64,000 nt of DNA. It comes from JANSYA01 sp965243385. Lineage in GTDB: Bacteria > Spirochaetota > Leptospiria > Leptospirales > Leptonemataceae. The position numbers and the translations under genes are program-made. How positions within the stretch are numbered: position 1 is the stretch's first letter; every line of letters begins with the position of its first letter. The stretch lies in assembly GCA_965243385.1 (NCBI GenBank), contig CBDEUV010000002.1, forward strand, positions 5,208,001 through 5,272,000. Direction: 5' to 3'. Of this stretch, positions 18,369 to 27,430 are shown piece after piece. Under the pieces are notes generated by a model. That model ran no database searches and was not told where the DNA came from. It worked only from the letters and a program-made list of their open reading frames with translations.

Positions 18369-19874
18369 TCAGATCAGCCCGCGCGAGATGGCCAGAAAGG
18401 CGAAACCGAGAAACGCGAGAAAGCCCATGACGTCCGTGCAGGTCGTCACCAGAATGCTCGAACCGATCGCCGGGTCGATACTGATGCGGCGCAGCAGTAC
18501 CGGAACGAGCGTGCCGGACATCGCCGCGATTAATAGATTAAAGAGCAGGGCCATAAAGATTACCGCGCCCAGCGCGAATTCGCCGGTTAAGGCGAAGACC
18601 GCGAATCCGGTAAGCGCGCCGATCGAAAGCCCGTTGATCAGTCCGATCAGCGCTTCGCGACGTAGGGTCCGCGCCGTATTGCCCTGCGACAATTCGCCGA
18701 GGGCGATGTTGCGAATCACGAGGGCCATGGACTGCGATCCGGCGTTGCCGCCCAGGCCCGCGACGATGGGCATCAGCGCCGAAAGAATGACTTTTTTTTC
18801 GATGGTGGTTTCGAAAAGCCCGATCACCGCCGCCGACAGAAAGGCCGTCACCAGGTTCAGTCCCAGCCAGACGATGCGCTGGAGGGATGATTTGAGCACC
18901 GGCGAAGTCAGGGTCTCTTCGCCGCTCACGCCGCCCATGCGCTGAATATCTTCGGTGGCCTCTTCTTCGATTACCTCGAGTACGTCGTCGACGGTAATGC
19001 GGCCGACGAGCACGCCCGTTTCGTCGACGACCGGCGCGGTAATAAAATCGTAGCGCGTAAAAAAGAGCGCCACGTCTTCCTGGTCGGTCAGCACCGGAAT
19101 CGGCAGCAGCTCGGTTTCCATGATGCGTTTGACTTTCGTCTGAGGCCGCGCGAGAATCAGGCGATCCAGGCGCACGTGGCCCTTATAACGTCCGGTTTTA
19201 TCGACGACGTAGACATTGTGAATCTCGTCGGATTCTTTGGACATTTTGCGCAGGGAATTGATGGCCTTCTTGACCGTTTCGTCGTCGCGCACGGCCACGA
19301 ATTCTTTGGCCATGATGCCGCCGGCCGTATTCTCCGGATAGCTCAGCAGTTCGGTGACTTTGACCCGTTCGTCGTGCGGAACGTGGGAAAGAATTTCCGA
19401 AACGACTTCAATGTCGATTTCTTCGAGCAGATCCGCGGCTTCGTCGGAAGCCTGTTCGACCAGGATCTTCGCCACGCCTTCGGGTTCGAGAATGTCTTCG
19501 AGGTACCGTTCCCGCAGATTGTCTTCGATTTCGTGCAGGACTTCGCCCTGGTGTTCCGGGTCGAGCTGCAGGAAGATTCGCCGACCGTCCTGAAAGTCCA
19601 GGCGTTCGAGCAAATGCGCGACGTCGGAAGCGTACAGGTCTTTCAGGAACGATACGAGCTCGCCTTCGCGTTCTTCGCGGAGCAGGGTCAGGACGTGTTC
19701 TTTCCACTCGGATTCACCGCGATTGCGCGATACAGTTTCCGGGTCGGGCTGAGCTTCCGGATGTGGCGGCGCCTGGTTCAGCTCTTCAGCTTCCACAATT
19801 ACAGAGGTGGCCGCGGGACGCTGCCTGTCAAGCCGGTGATAGTTGCTTGAACGATGCCCCTCCGCGCTGACCAT
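18369..19874 (-). CDS. mgtE: Magnesium transporter MgtE
   Basis: 501 residues from ATG 19874. The order is an N-terminal superhelical MgtE domain (LYASDVAHLLERLDFQDG, LLEEIDIEVVSEILSHVP), two CBS domains (YPENTAGGIMAKEFVAV, RYDFITAPVVDETGVLVGRITVDDVLEVIEEEATEDI) and a five-helix membrane domain with the pore signature PIVAGLGGNAGSQS and LFNLLIAAMSGTLVP. It is an inner-membrane Mg2+ channel gated by Mg2+ binding to the N and CBS domains. The first 45 residues are not part of the family, so the true start may lie further in, which would also relieve its overlap with the divergent symporter gene. Confidence 0.95.
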   Translation of the reverse strand: MVSAEGHRSSNYHRLDRQRPAATSVIVEAEELNQAPPHPEAQPDPETVSRNRGESEWKEHVLTLLREEREGELVSFLKDLYASDVAHLLERLDFQDGRRIFLQLDPEHQGEVLHEIEDNLRERYLEDILEPEGVAKILVEQASDEAADLLEEIDIEVVSEILSHVPHDERVKVTELLSYPENTAGGIMAKEFVAVRDDETVKKAINSLRKMSKESDEIHNVYVVDKTGRYKGHVRLDRLILARPQTKVKRIMETELLPIPVLTDQEDVALFFTRYDFITAPVVDETGVLVGRITVDDVLEVIEEEATEDIQRMGGVSGEETLTSPVLKSSLQRIVWLGLNLVTAFLSAAVIGLFETTIEKKVILSALMPIVAGLGGNAGSQSMALVIRNIALGELSQGNTARTLRREALIGLINGLSIGALTGFAVFALTGEFALGAVIFMALLFNLLIAAMSGTLVPVLLRRISIDPAIGSSILVTTCTDVMGFLAFLGFAFLAISRGLI

Positions 19875-19880
19875 GACGAC

Positions 19881-21395
19881 ATGACTGCGGAATTGTTAAC
19901 GCCGGAATTTTTCGCGCCTATCGCGGGTTATCTGCTGTTGCTTGCAGCGATTACCGTTTATTCCGTGCGTGCGGGAATGCAGGCCGACGCGCATCCGGCC
20001 GCGGAGCGTGTCGGAGTCGATGAAACCGATCAATCCGATCAATCCGATCAGGCCGATCAGGCGAATCGCAGCTATTTTCTGGCGGGCCGCGGCGTGAGTT
20101 CCTGGCTGGCCTTCCTGTCTGTGGTCGCAACGGAAACCTCCGTCGCCACAATTCTGGTCTTTCCCCAGGTTGGATTTCAAAGCGGCGGTTTCGCTTTGAT
20201 CTGGCTCTGCTTCGGTTATATCGCGGGGCGCTGGCTGGTGGCGCGTTATTATCTCGAGCCGATCTATTCAAGGCACAGGCTTTCGATGTACGCCACCGTG
20301 AGCGCGTCGCGCGCGGCGAGTCGTGCGCTCAGTCTGGCCTATCTGCTGGCGAAGTACGTTTCGAGCGGCGTGCGTTTCTATCTCGGGGGGCTGGCCTTCG
20401 CCAAGTTGCTGGGAGTCGGCATCGTTCCCGCGATTCTCTTTATCGCGCTGATCGCGGGGGCCTACAGCCTGGCCGGCGGTCTGCGCGCCGTGATTTTGAC
20501 CGACCAGTTGCAGGGGTATATCATTTTATTCATGGGCGTATTTCTGGTCGTTTCGCTCGGCACGGGCCTGGATTTTGCCGCAGCCGCCGCGCCGGCTTTC
20601 ATTAACACCGAGTTTTCGCTTTTTAACGCGCAGTTCTTTCCCGTACTCTTTCTGGGAGGCGCGGTGCTTTCGATCGGTTCCCACGGCGCCGACCAGGATA
20701 TGCTGCAGCGCGTACTGGCCACGCGATCGCTGAGCGCGGCGCGGCGCGCCGTCGTGCTTTCGGGGGTGGGAGCGACGGTGGTGATTACGATCTATCTGGC
20801 GGTTGGTTATCTGCTGGGGGTCGGCGCGGGCGACGGACAATTGAGCGGCATCGGCAAAGATACGCCGCTGGTCGACTATATTAACGTGTTAAAGAACCCC
20901 TGGCTATCGGGTGCCTTCGCGGTGCTTCTGGTCGCCGCGGCCATGTCGACTCTCGACTCGGCCATGCATTCGACCGGCGCGATCTGGAAATCGATCCTGG
21001 TGTCTGATCATCCCACCGGAGCCGCCCGTTCGGACGCCGGAAATCGTGTACGCATCTACAGTCTGCTTTCGCTCGCGATATTGACCGGCGCCGCCTTAGT
21101 TTTCGTTTCGGCCTCTGGCTTTCGAAATTTTCTCGATCTGGCCATGAGTTTTATGAACTACGTAAACGGCGGCCTGATCGGCGTCTTCACGCTCTTCGTC
21201 TGGCACCGCCGCGCGCTGGGCCTGCCGGCCATCGTCGCCGCTTTGCTTGCGGGATTTATTACGACCCTGCTTGCGAATACCAGTCTCGTATTCGAAGCGC
21301 GGCCGGGTTGGACCTATACGACCATCGCGGCCGGGGCGCTGGCCTTCGCGGTGGCGTGGGTGGCGGATCGATACGCAGGCGATCAGGCGAACTAA
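19881..21395 (+). CDS. Sodium:solute symporter (SSS family)
   Basis: About 504 residues from ATG 19881; an upstream ATG at 19854 lies inside the divergent mgtE frame. There are roughly thirteen membrane helices. SSS features are FLAGRGVSSWLAFLSVVATETSVATIL, the GAYSLAGGLRAVILTDQLQGYIILFMG segment, and HGADQDMLQRVLATRS. It imports a small organic solute with Na+; the substrate is not evident. The loop after helix 1 carries an Asp-Gln-Ser/Ala-rich tract encoded by a 9-bp tandem repeat, unlike typical family members. Confidence 0.92.
   Translation: MTAELLTPEFFAPIAGYLLLLAAITVYSVRAGMQADAHPAAERVGVDETDQSDQSDQADQANRSYFLAGRGVSSWLAFLSVVATETSVATILVFPQVGFQSGGFALIWLCFGYIAGRWLVARYYLEPIYSRHRLSMYATVSASRAASRALSLAYLLAKYVSSGVRFYLGGLAFAKLLGVGIVPAILFIALIAGAYSLAGGLRAVILTDQLQGYIILFMGVFLVVSLGTGLDFAAAAAPAFINTEFSLFNAQFFPVLFLGGAVLSIGSHGADQDMLQRVLATRSLSAARRAVVLSGVGATVVITIYLAVGYLLGVGAGDGQLSGIGKDTPLVDYINVLKNPWLSGAFAVLLVAAAMSTLDSAMHSTGAIWKSILVSDHPTGAARSDAGNRVRIYSLLSLAILTGAALVFVSASGFRNFLDLAMSFMNYVNGGLIGVFTLFVWHRRALGLPAIVAALLAGFITTLLANTSLVFEARPGWTYTTIAAGALAFAVAWVADRYAGDQAN
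20023..20067 (+). repeat. 9-bp in-frame tandem repeat in the symporter gene
   Basis: Five units of nine bases with core CCGATCAAT/CCGATCAGG; the last unit is degenerate. They code for the Asp-Gln-Ser-Asp-Gln-Ala loop. As the unit is three codons, copy-number change would alter loop length without shifting frame. Confidence 0.8.
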
Positions 21396-21396
21396 C

Positions 21397-22182
21397 TCAG
21401 TCCCCGAAAATCGCTTCGAGTACGGCGTCGGTGTCCGCCAGGGAATCGAAGATCGCGTGGGGTTCGTGGTCGGCCAGGGTTTCGCGGGAATACGGACCGG
21501 TCGTGACGGCGATGGTGCGAGCGCCGACGGGGCGACCGCAGTCGATGTCGTTGGGAGTATCGCCGATGATCACAACGTCCGCTCCGGCGAAGTCGCGGCC
21601 GGTCAGTTCGCGCGCCCGTCCGATGGCGACCGGCGGCAATTCGCGCCGCACCCGCCCTTCATCGCCGTACGCTCCCAGTACGAAAAACGATTCCAGGTCG
21701 AAGACTTTCAGTTTAATGCGCGCCCCCGCTTCGATATTGCCGGTCAGCACGGCCGGCACGCAGCGTTCCTCATCGCGATGCAGTTCCTGAACTCGTCCGA
21801 GTAATTCGCGGACCCCGGGCAAGAGCTCCACTCCGGCTTGCTCCGTAAAATATCCCTCGAGTCGCACAGCGTGGTCGCTGAAGATCTGCGGAACCAGATC
21901 CGCGATGGTTGCGTCGGGGAGCGCAGGCCCCAGGCACTCGTATACGAATTGCAGATCCGTCTTGCCGGCGATACCGTTTTGCATGCCGGGATTCGCCTGC
22001 ACATCCGGCGCCGGGCTTTGCTGCGAATTCGCCGTTGGAGTTTCGCCGCCGTTCGCCGCGGCGAAGCGCCCATGCAGTCCATGGGCGGTGAGGGTCGCCG
22101 CGATGGCTTCGGTCAGCGCGCGTTTGCCCCGGCCGTGACCCCGCAGGAGCGTGCCGTCGATATCAAACAAAAGCAGTTTCAC
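21397..22182 (-). CDS. HAD-superfamily phosphatase (phosphoglycolate-phosphatase-like)
   Basis: 261 residues from a GTG at 22182, chosen because GAGGA lies just upstream. HAD motif I is LLLFDIDGTLLRGHGRGKRAL, motif II is AVLTGN, and motifs III/IV are VVIIGDTPNDIDCGR, followed by ARTIAVTTGPYSRETL. The cap is helical with a low-complexity insertion near residue 45. The family cleaves phosphate from small metabolites such as phosphoglycolate or nucleotides; the substrate is unknown. It is convergent with the symporter gene and nearly touches it. Confidence 0.85.
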   Translation of the reverse strand: MKLLLFDIDGTLLRGHGRGKRALTEAIAATLTAHGLHGRFAAANGGETPTANSQQSPAPDVQANPGMQNGIAGKTDLQFVYECLGPALPDATIADLVPQIFSDHAVRLEGYFTEQAGVELLPGVRELLGRVQELHRDEERCVPAVLTGNIEAGARIKLKVFDLESFFVLGAYGDEGRVRRELPPVAIGRARELTGRDFAGADVVIIGDTPNDIDCGRPVGARTIAVTTGPYSRETLADHEPHAIFDSLADTDAVLEAIFGD

Positions 22183-22245
22183 GATTCCTCATAGCATAAC
22201 GCAATTTTCGTCGGTCGCCCGCTCGCACTTTTGGCTTTGCAGCCC

Positions 22246-22296
22246 GGAGTCTGTTGAAAACAGACGCCAGGAGGAGGCTGTTTTTCAACAGACTCC
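22246..22296. repeat. Long inverted repeat (CTGTTGAAAA-type hairpin)
   Basis: The left arm at 22246-22263 and right arm at 22278-22296 pair over about 18 bp with one bulged A. The loop has 14 bases. Each arm also contains a smaller palindrome of the form CTGTT-N3/4-AACAG. The site lies 72 bp upstream of the MATE gene start and could act as operator, terminator of leftward or rightward transcription, or a repeat element. Confidence 0.6.
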
Positions 22297-22368
22297 CCGG
22301 GCGGCGTCGATTTTCTGACCGGAGCCTGGTCGCCTGCGACAGCCCGGGCACCGTCGGATTTCAATGCC

Positions 22369-23733
22369 ATGACCGAACGCATTCGTCACATTCTACGCCT
22401 GGCCCTGCCGATCATCGGCGGCATGGCCAGCCAGACCGTCATGAATATCGTCGATACGGTGCTGGTGGGCCGGCTCCCGGACGCGTCGGTCGCGCTCAGC
22501 GCCGTGGGTTACGGCGGCTTCGCGACCTGGGCCATCGCTTCGTTTCTGGTGGGCATCGGCTCGGCGGTGCAGACCGTCGCCGCCCGCCGCATGGGCGAAG
22601 GCCGCGACAGAGCGAGCGGTTATTCCCTGACCATGGGGCTGTGGGTCGCCCTGATCGTCGGGGTGCCGGTGAGTTGCCTGGGAGTGGTCGGCGCGGGATG
22701 GATCTTTCCCTGGTTCATGGACGACGCGGCCGTGGTCGCGGCGGGCACGCCGTACTTCGGGATTCGCAGCGGCGTCTGGTTTTTGATCATGGCGAATTTT
22801 TCGTTTCGCGGTTTCTTTAACGGCGTCGGCCGGCCCCGGGTCTATTTCACCGTGGTCTGGATTGTGCAACTGCTGAATATATTCTTCAGCTATTATCTAA
22901 TGTACGGTCTTGATCTGCGATTGGGCGCAACGCTCGCGTTTTCGCTGCCGGCGCTGGGAGTCACCGGAGCCGGTCTGGGAACGGCGCTTGCGACGCTCGG
23001 CGGTACCCTGATGTACGGCGTAATCGGCCGCTATTATCAGGGCACGCACGGAGCCTTTTATTTACCGGCCGCCCTGGCTCCGCGCCGCGAATTGCTGGTC
23101 ACTCTGCTGCGTTTATCGATTCCCGCGGGTTTGACCGGCCTGATCAGTTCGGTGGGCTTTCTCGTCTTTTTGATTATCGCCGGGGACGGCGGCGTCGAGG
23201 TCGTCGCGGCCACGACGCTGCTCGTGAATCTGGCTTCGGCCTGCTTTTTACCGGCCATCGGCTTCGGTCTGGCGGCGGCGACTCTGGTTTCCAATTCGCT
23301 CGGCGCCGGCCAGCCCGACGCGGCCTTTCGCTGGGGCCGTTTGACCACGGCGATCGCCGCGGTGTTGTTAGGCGGCGTCGGTCTGATCTTTATGATCTTT
23401 CCGGCGCAGGTGCTCTCCGCTTTCACCCACGACCAGGCGATCATTCAGCTCGCGCTGCCGGTAATGATCATTCTGGGAGCGGGACAGGCTCTCGATTCCG
23501 CCGGCAACGTCTTGAGCCAGGCGCTGCTCGGCGCGGGCGCCGTACGCTCGGTGCTCGTCTTGAATTTGATCGGCATGTGGCTGATCTTTTTGCCGGGCGC
23601 CTGGATCTGGGGCGTGATTTTCGAAGGCGGCATGCTCGGCCTCTGGATCCCGCTCTTCGTCTATCGCCTGGGACTCGCGGTCGCCGCGGGCGTGATCTTC
23701 GCGCGCCGTCGTTGGGCCCTGATTAAAGTATAA
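22369..23733 (+). CDS. MATE family efflux transporter
   Basis: 454 residues from ATG 22369 with twelve hydrophobic helices in two halves. Family signatures include LALPIIGGMASQTVMNIVDTVLVGRL, a second-half LLRLSIPAGLTGLISSVGFLVFLII, and LSQALLGAGAVRSVL. It should export cationic drugs or metabolites by Na+ or H+ antiport in the inner membrane. A second MATE gene at 29583 is clearly paralogous, sharing LSLPIIGGM and RRIGEGR/RRMGEGR blocks. Confidence 0.93.
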   Translation: MTERIRHILRLALPIIGGMASQTVMNIVDTVLVGRLPDASVALSAVGYGGFATWAIASFLVGIGSAVQTVAARRMGEGRDRASGYSLTMGLWVALIVGVPVSCLGVVGAGWIFPWFMDDAAVVAAGTPYFGIRSGVWFLIMANFSFRGFFNGVGRPRVYFTVVWIVQLLNIFFSYYLMYGLDLRLGATLAFSLPALGVTGAGLGTALATLGGTLMYGVIGRYYQGTHGAFYLPAALAPRRELLVTLLRLSIPAGLTGLISSVGFLVFLIIAGDGGVEVVAATTLLVNLASACFLPAIGFGLAAATLVSNSLGAGQPDAAFRWGRLTTAIAAVLLGGVGLIFMIFPAQVLSAFTHDQAIIQLALPVMIILGAGQALDSAGNVLSQALLGAGAVRSVLVLNLIGMWLIFLPGAWIWGVIFEGGMLGLWIPLFVYRLGLAVAAGVIFARRRWALIKV

Positions 23734-23755
23734 ATAAAGTATCGTTCAGGTCAGG

Positions 23756-25399
23756 CTAGGGCGCCGCCTGCGAATCGTCGGACTGCGATTGCGACGGTTG
23801 GTCCTTTTCCGGTCGACCCGATATGAACACGCCCGCGAGCATCGCGCTGAACCAGGCAAGCGCCCCGCAGACCGACAGGAGAGCAACATAACCCTGGCGA
23901 AAGGCCCCGGCGATGGTTTCCTGAACGCGGGTGTGCAGCTCGCCCGCCGGCAATCCTTCCGGAATTTGAATCGCTCCCAACTTCTGGCGATCCGCCATCA
24001 GGCGCGCGTGAACTTCGGCCGGTAGATCCAGCGCGGCCAGGGCCGGCGTGAAATACGCCAGAAAATTCGCGGTTAAGACCGCGCCGAGGAGGGCCACGGC
24101 CATCAGCGAAGCGATGCGCGAAACCGCGTTGTTGATTCCGGACGCCGTGCCCGTCAGGTCTTCCGTAACTTTCAATGCGGAGCGACTCACCGGGCTGATT
24201 ACGCAGGCCATGCCGCTGCCGATCAAACACAGGCCCGGTAGAATATGCCAGGCGTAAAAGAGCCAGCGGCCGCCGAAGCGTCCCGGCGCTTCGCTGGCGA
24301 TCGGCGGACTCGCCGCGATCGTGCCCGCCATCCAGAACATGCCGAGTCCGACCAATGCCGGCCCGAGCATCAGCGGTACCCGTGGGCCCAGGCGATCCGC
24401 GAGCATGCCGCCGGGACCGGACAGCACCGCAATCAGTATGATCGTCGGGAGCAGGGCGATGCCGGCCGCCTGCGGCGGGAAGCCCTGAATCTGCTGCAGA
24501 TAAAAAATGGAAAACGTGAGCGTCCCGTTCAACGCGAAGTACAGGCAGAGCGTTACCAGATTCGCGCCGATCACGTCGCGCTGTTCGAAGAGGCGCCCGG
24601 GAATCATGGGCTGCGCCGCGCGTCGTTGCCAGATAAAAAATGCAAAGAGCGTCGCGACTCCCGACACAGCGGCCAGCTGAATGCGCGGATCTCTCCACCC
24701 CGCACCCGGAGCGAAGATCAGCGTGTACGAAACCGCGAGCAATCCCGCACCGAGCAGCAGAGTTCCCGTCCAGTCGGGGGTGACACCCTGGCGCCGGTTG
24801 GTCGTACGCGAACGCGGAATGGCCACGAGAGTCGCGAGCGCGGCCAGACTGCCGAGGGGAATGACCAGCGCGAAAATCGAGCGCCAGCCGGCCTCGGCGA
24901 CCAGGAAGCCGCCCAGGGGCGGACCGAGAGCGGCGGTCGCCGCGGAAACTCCGGCCCAGACGCCGATGGCCAATCCCCGATCTTCTTCGCGAAAATGCGT
25001 CTGGATCAGTGCCAGGCTGCCCGGAATCATGAGCGCGCCGCCCAGTCCCTGGCAGGCCTGGGTGGCGATCAGCCAGGGGATGCTGGGAACCATGGCCGAA
25101 GCCGCGCCGCTCACCGTGAAGAGCACGATACCCAGAAGAAAGATCCGGCGGCGGCCGTAAATATCGGAGAGCGCGCCGCTGGCGGGCAGCAGTGACGATT
25201 CAACGAGCAGATGCGCGTTCATCACCCACTGCACCGAACTCAGATTTGCGGCGAAACCGGACTGAATGGCTGGCAGGGCGACGCCCAGAGCTGAACCGAG
25301 CAGGAACGCCATGCTGCTCGCCAGAATCAGCGCCGCCAGAGCGGCCAGGCCGCGGGTTGAGCGCAGCAGAAATTCGGGAGCGGTACCTGGTTCGGTCAT
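23756..25399 (-). CDS. MFS multidrug efflux transporter (DHA2/EmrB-QacA-like)
   Basis: 547 residues from ATG 25399; the frame extends upstream but this ATG directly precedes the family N-terminus. About fourteen membrane helices. Motif A region YDIYGRRRIFLLGI (as SDIYGRRR) and motif C-like GPPLGGFLVAEAGWRSIF mark the 14-helix drug:H+ antiporters. Residues near the C-terminus form a periplasmic loop before the last helix. It is divergent from the DUF2946-like gene at 25474 with a 74-bp shared start region. Confidence 0.9.
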   Translation of the reverse strand: MTEPGTAPEFLLRSTRGLAALAALILASSMAFLLGSALGVALPAIQSGFAANLSSVQWVMNAHLLVESSLLPASGALSDIYGRRRIFLLGIVLFTVSGAASAMVPSIPWLIATQACQGLGGALMIPGSLALIQTHFREEDRGLAIGVWAGVSAATAALGPPLGGFLVAEAGWRSIFALVIPLGSLAALATLVAIPRSRTTNRRQGVTPDWTGTLLLGAGLLAVSYTLIFAPGAGWRDPRIQLAAVSGVATLFAFFIWQRRAAQPMIPGRLFEQRDVIGANLVTLCLYFALNGTLTFSIFYLQQIQGFPPQAAGIALLPTIILIAVLSGPGGMLADRLGPRVPLMLGPALVGLGMFWMAGTIAASPPIASEAPGRFGGRWLFYAWHILPGLCLIGSGMACVISPVSRSALKVTEDLTGTASGINNAVSRIASLMAVALLGAVLTANFLAYFTPALAALDLPAEVHARLMADRQKLGAIQIPEGLPAGELHTRVQETIAGAFRQGYVALLSVCGALAWFSAMLAGVFISGRPEKDQPSQSQSDDSQAAP

Positions 25400-25473
25400 A
25401 GAGTCGGCGTGGCGATCGCAGTGGTCGTTCGGGGGAACGGGCGGGCGCGATTCGAGCAAACGCGAAGCCCGGG

Positions 25474-25977
25474 ATGCTGCCTACAACAAAAAACAGCTCC
25501 GGCATTTTGCTTGACCCGCGCCAGGGACGCCACTTTCTTCTGAAACAGGTGAATGGTTCCCGGAGAACATATCGCACCGCCGTGCGCGCTCGAATCTGGC
25601 GCGGGCCCGGATTCGTGGCCCTGGCGCTGCTGTTGATTCCCGCCAGTCTGATGGCGGTCGACATTCATCGGCTCGCCTTTCACGGCCTGCAGCCTTTCGC
25701 GGCGAACGCGCGGGTCGGACGCTACTGCGCGGCCCACGGCGAAAGCCCGGCCATCGCAGAGCGCGCGAACGCGAGCCGACTGCGGGAATCGCGGACGGCT
25801 GTGGAATGTCCACTCTGCCCGAACAATATGTTTTCGCAGCCGGCGTTTACGCTGGATGGGGCTCTGATTTCTCACGGCGATTTCGTGCATTTTTCCGCCG
25901 GACCGATTGCCGGTTCCCGGGCGATTGCGCTCGCCCCGCTGTTTCGCGCGCACCCGCGCGGACCGCCCCTCGTCTGA
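25474..25977 (+). CDS. Small membrane protein, DUF2946-like
   Basis: 167 residues from ATG 25474. A basic N-terminus and one membrane helix (GFVALALLLIPASLMAV) lead to a short extracytoplasmic part with VECPLCPNN (CPxC) and a C-terminus ending RGPPLV. A CPxC pair and an R-x-PP end are typical of DUF2946 proteins, which often accompany metal uptake genes. Its place ahead of the Zrg-like cluster fits a metal-related role, by inference. Similarity is short, so the family call is tentative. Confidence 0.55.
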   Translation: MLPTTKNSSGILLDPRQGRHFLLKQVNGSRRTYRTAVRARIWRGPGFVALALLLIPASLMAVDIHRLAFHGLQPFAANARVGRYCAAHGESPAIAERANASRLRESRTAVECPLCPNNMFSQPAFTLDGALISHGDFVHFSAGPIAGSRAIALAPLFRAHPRGPPLV

Positions 25978-26154
25978 ATACCAGGCCTGTTCGCTGGCGA
26001 TCACGGCGTGCACACCATTCGTACCTGGTCCACTTGTCCGGACCGTGCAACGAATGCGCGATTTTGCCGCGTATGTTTCGCACGCCAGTGTATCGCTTTC
26101 GATCCGGTCCGCGTCTAATCCAGTAATCCATACCTGTTAGTAAGGAGAACCATC

Positions 26155-26712
26155 ATGAATCAGTTCGTTCGAAACATAGAAGATTCCGTCCGCACGACGT
26201 TCCGCTCGCATCGCAGCGCCCCCGCTCCGCGTGGACGCGGCAAGCCGCGCGGCGCCGTCTGGACTCTGGCTGTGTTGCTGGCGGGTCTGATCGTGGTGAA
26301 TACCGGCGCGGTTCTGCACGCTCAGAAAGGCCCCGTGACCGTCGACTGGAAGAAGCTGCGCGAACTGAATTATCAAACCGGGAAGATGTCCGCGGATATT
26401 CGCCGACTGAACGGCAAGCTCGTGAAAGTGCCCGGTTTTATGGTGCCGCTTGAAGACGAACAGGAAGCGGTCACTGAGTTTCTGCTGGTGCCTTATCCTC
26501 AGGCCTGCATTCATGTGCCGGCGCCGCCGCCGAATCAAATCGTACACGTCAAGATGCGGCGCGGTAAGAAAGCGAAGGTCTATTATTACGAGCCGATCTG
26601 GATCTACGGCACTCTGAAAATCGAAAAGGCCAGCAGCATTTACGCCGAGTCTTCGTATACTCTGACGGGCAATAAGGCGGAGCTGTACGCGGAACCCTTC
26701 GAAGAATACTGA
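26155..26712 (+). CDS. DUF3299 protein of the Zrg-like zinc cluster
   Basis: 185 residues from ATG 26155, with the ribosome site AAGGAGAA eight bases upstream. A membrane segment near residues 38-56 precedes a periplasmic DUF3299 domain: VDWKKLRELNYQTGKMS, VKVPGFMVPLEDEQE, FLLVPYPQACIHVPAPPPNQIV. The motif CIHVPAPPPNQIV is the family hallmark. Such proteins occur with ZrgA-type zinc-binding proteins and an ABC pair, as here. It probably helps deliver zinc across the periplasm. Confidence 0.85.
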   Translation: MNQFVRNIEDSVRTTFRSHRSAPAPRGRGKPRGAVWTLAVLLAGLIVVNTGAVLHAQKGPVTVDWKKLRELNYQTGKMSADIRRLNGKLVKVPGFMVPLEDEQEAVTEFLLVPYPQACIHVPAPPPNQIVHVKMRRGKKAKVYYYEPIWIYGTLKIEKASSIYAESSYTLTGNKAELYAEPFEEY

Positions 26713-26734
26713 GAATTTTAAGAGAAAATATTTT

Positions 26735-27343
26735 ATGAACCAATACGTACTGAATCTATCCATCATCGTACTGCTGGCTACGCTCGCGGCGTGCGAACCC
26801 GGTCACCACCATCACCAGGAGGGCGCCCACGTACACGGCGTCGTTCGCCTGAATCTCGCAATCGACGGCGAAAAAAACCTGGGCGTCGAATTGCACGCCC
26901 CGGCCGAAAGCATTTACGGATTCGAACACACGGCGAAATCCGAAGCCGATAAACAAAAGCAGAGCGCAGCGATGAATCAACTGAAGAACGATTTCGCGTC
27001 GCTGATCGGATTGGGTGCGAATTGTCGCGTGGTATCATCCGAAGTCGAAGTGCATTCGGGCGATCACGACGATCATGACGATAATCACGGTCATGACGAC
27101 GAACACAAACACGACGACGATCATGCCCACGACGATGGCGCGGTTTCCGGCGAACACAGCGAAGTGCACGCGGCCTACGTCTACGAGTGCGAAAGCGCTA
27201 TCGCCGGCACTGAACTGCGGCCGACCCTGCATGCGGCCTTCGCCGGAATCGAATCCATCCAGATTCAAATTCTGGGCGACGATCGCCAGGACAGTTCCGT
27301 AATTACCCGCGGCAAATCGGCCGACGCGCGCATTCAGCTCTAA
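26735..27343 (+). CDS. ZrgA-like (DUF2796) zinc-binding lipoprotein
   Basis: 202 residues from ATG 26735. The signal ends in a lipobox LATLAAC (C20), followed at once by GHHHHQEGAHVHG. DUF2796 marks are HVHGVVRLNLAIDG and VELHAPAESIYGFEH. A tract of about 30 residues near the middle is almost only histidine and aspartate (HDDHDDNHGHDDEHKH and more) and should bind several zinc ions. In Vibrio and Pseudomonas the family feeds zinc to the neighbouring ABC system. Two tandem metal-binding regions on a lipid anchor suggest surface or periplasmic zinc capture. Confidence 0.87.
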   Translation: MNQYVLNLSIIVLLATLAACEPGHHHHQEGAHVHGVVRLNLAIDGEKNLGVELHAPAESIYGFEHTAKSEADKQKQSAAMNQLKNDFASLIGLGANCRVVSSEVEVHSGDHDDHDDNHGHDDEHKHDDDHAHDDGAVSGEHSEVHAAYVYECESAIAGTELRPTLHAAFAGIESIQIQILGDDRQDSSVITRGKSADARIQL

Positions 27344-27430
27344 GTCGCGCTCTGGCCGACCTTGCGTCCGATCGACGCCCGCGAATGGGCGCGATCGGAC
27401 GCTCGAAAGCGAATTTAAAGCGAGAGAACC

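Noticed and set aside
22246..22296. LexA (SOS) box from the CTG...CAG palindromes
   Set aside because: The spacing is CTG-N8-CAG, not N10, and neither adjacent gene is a DNA repair gene.
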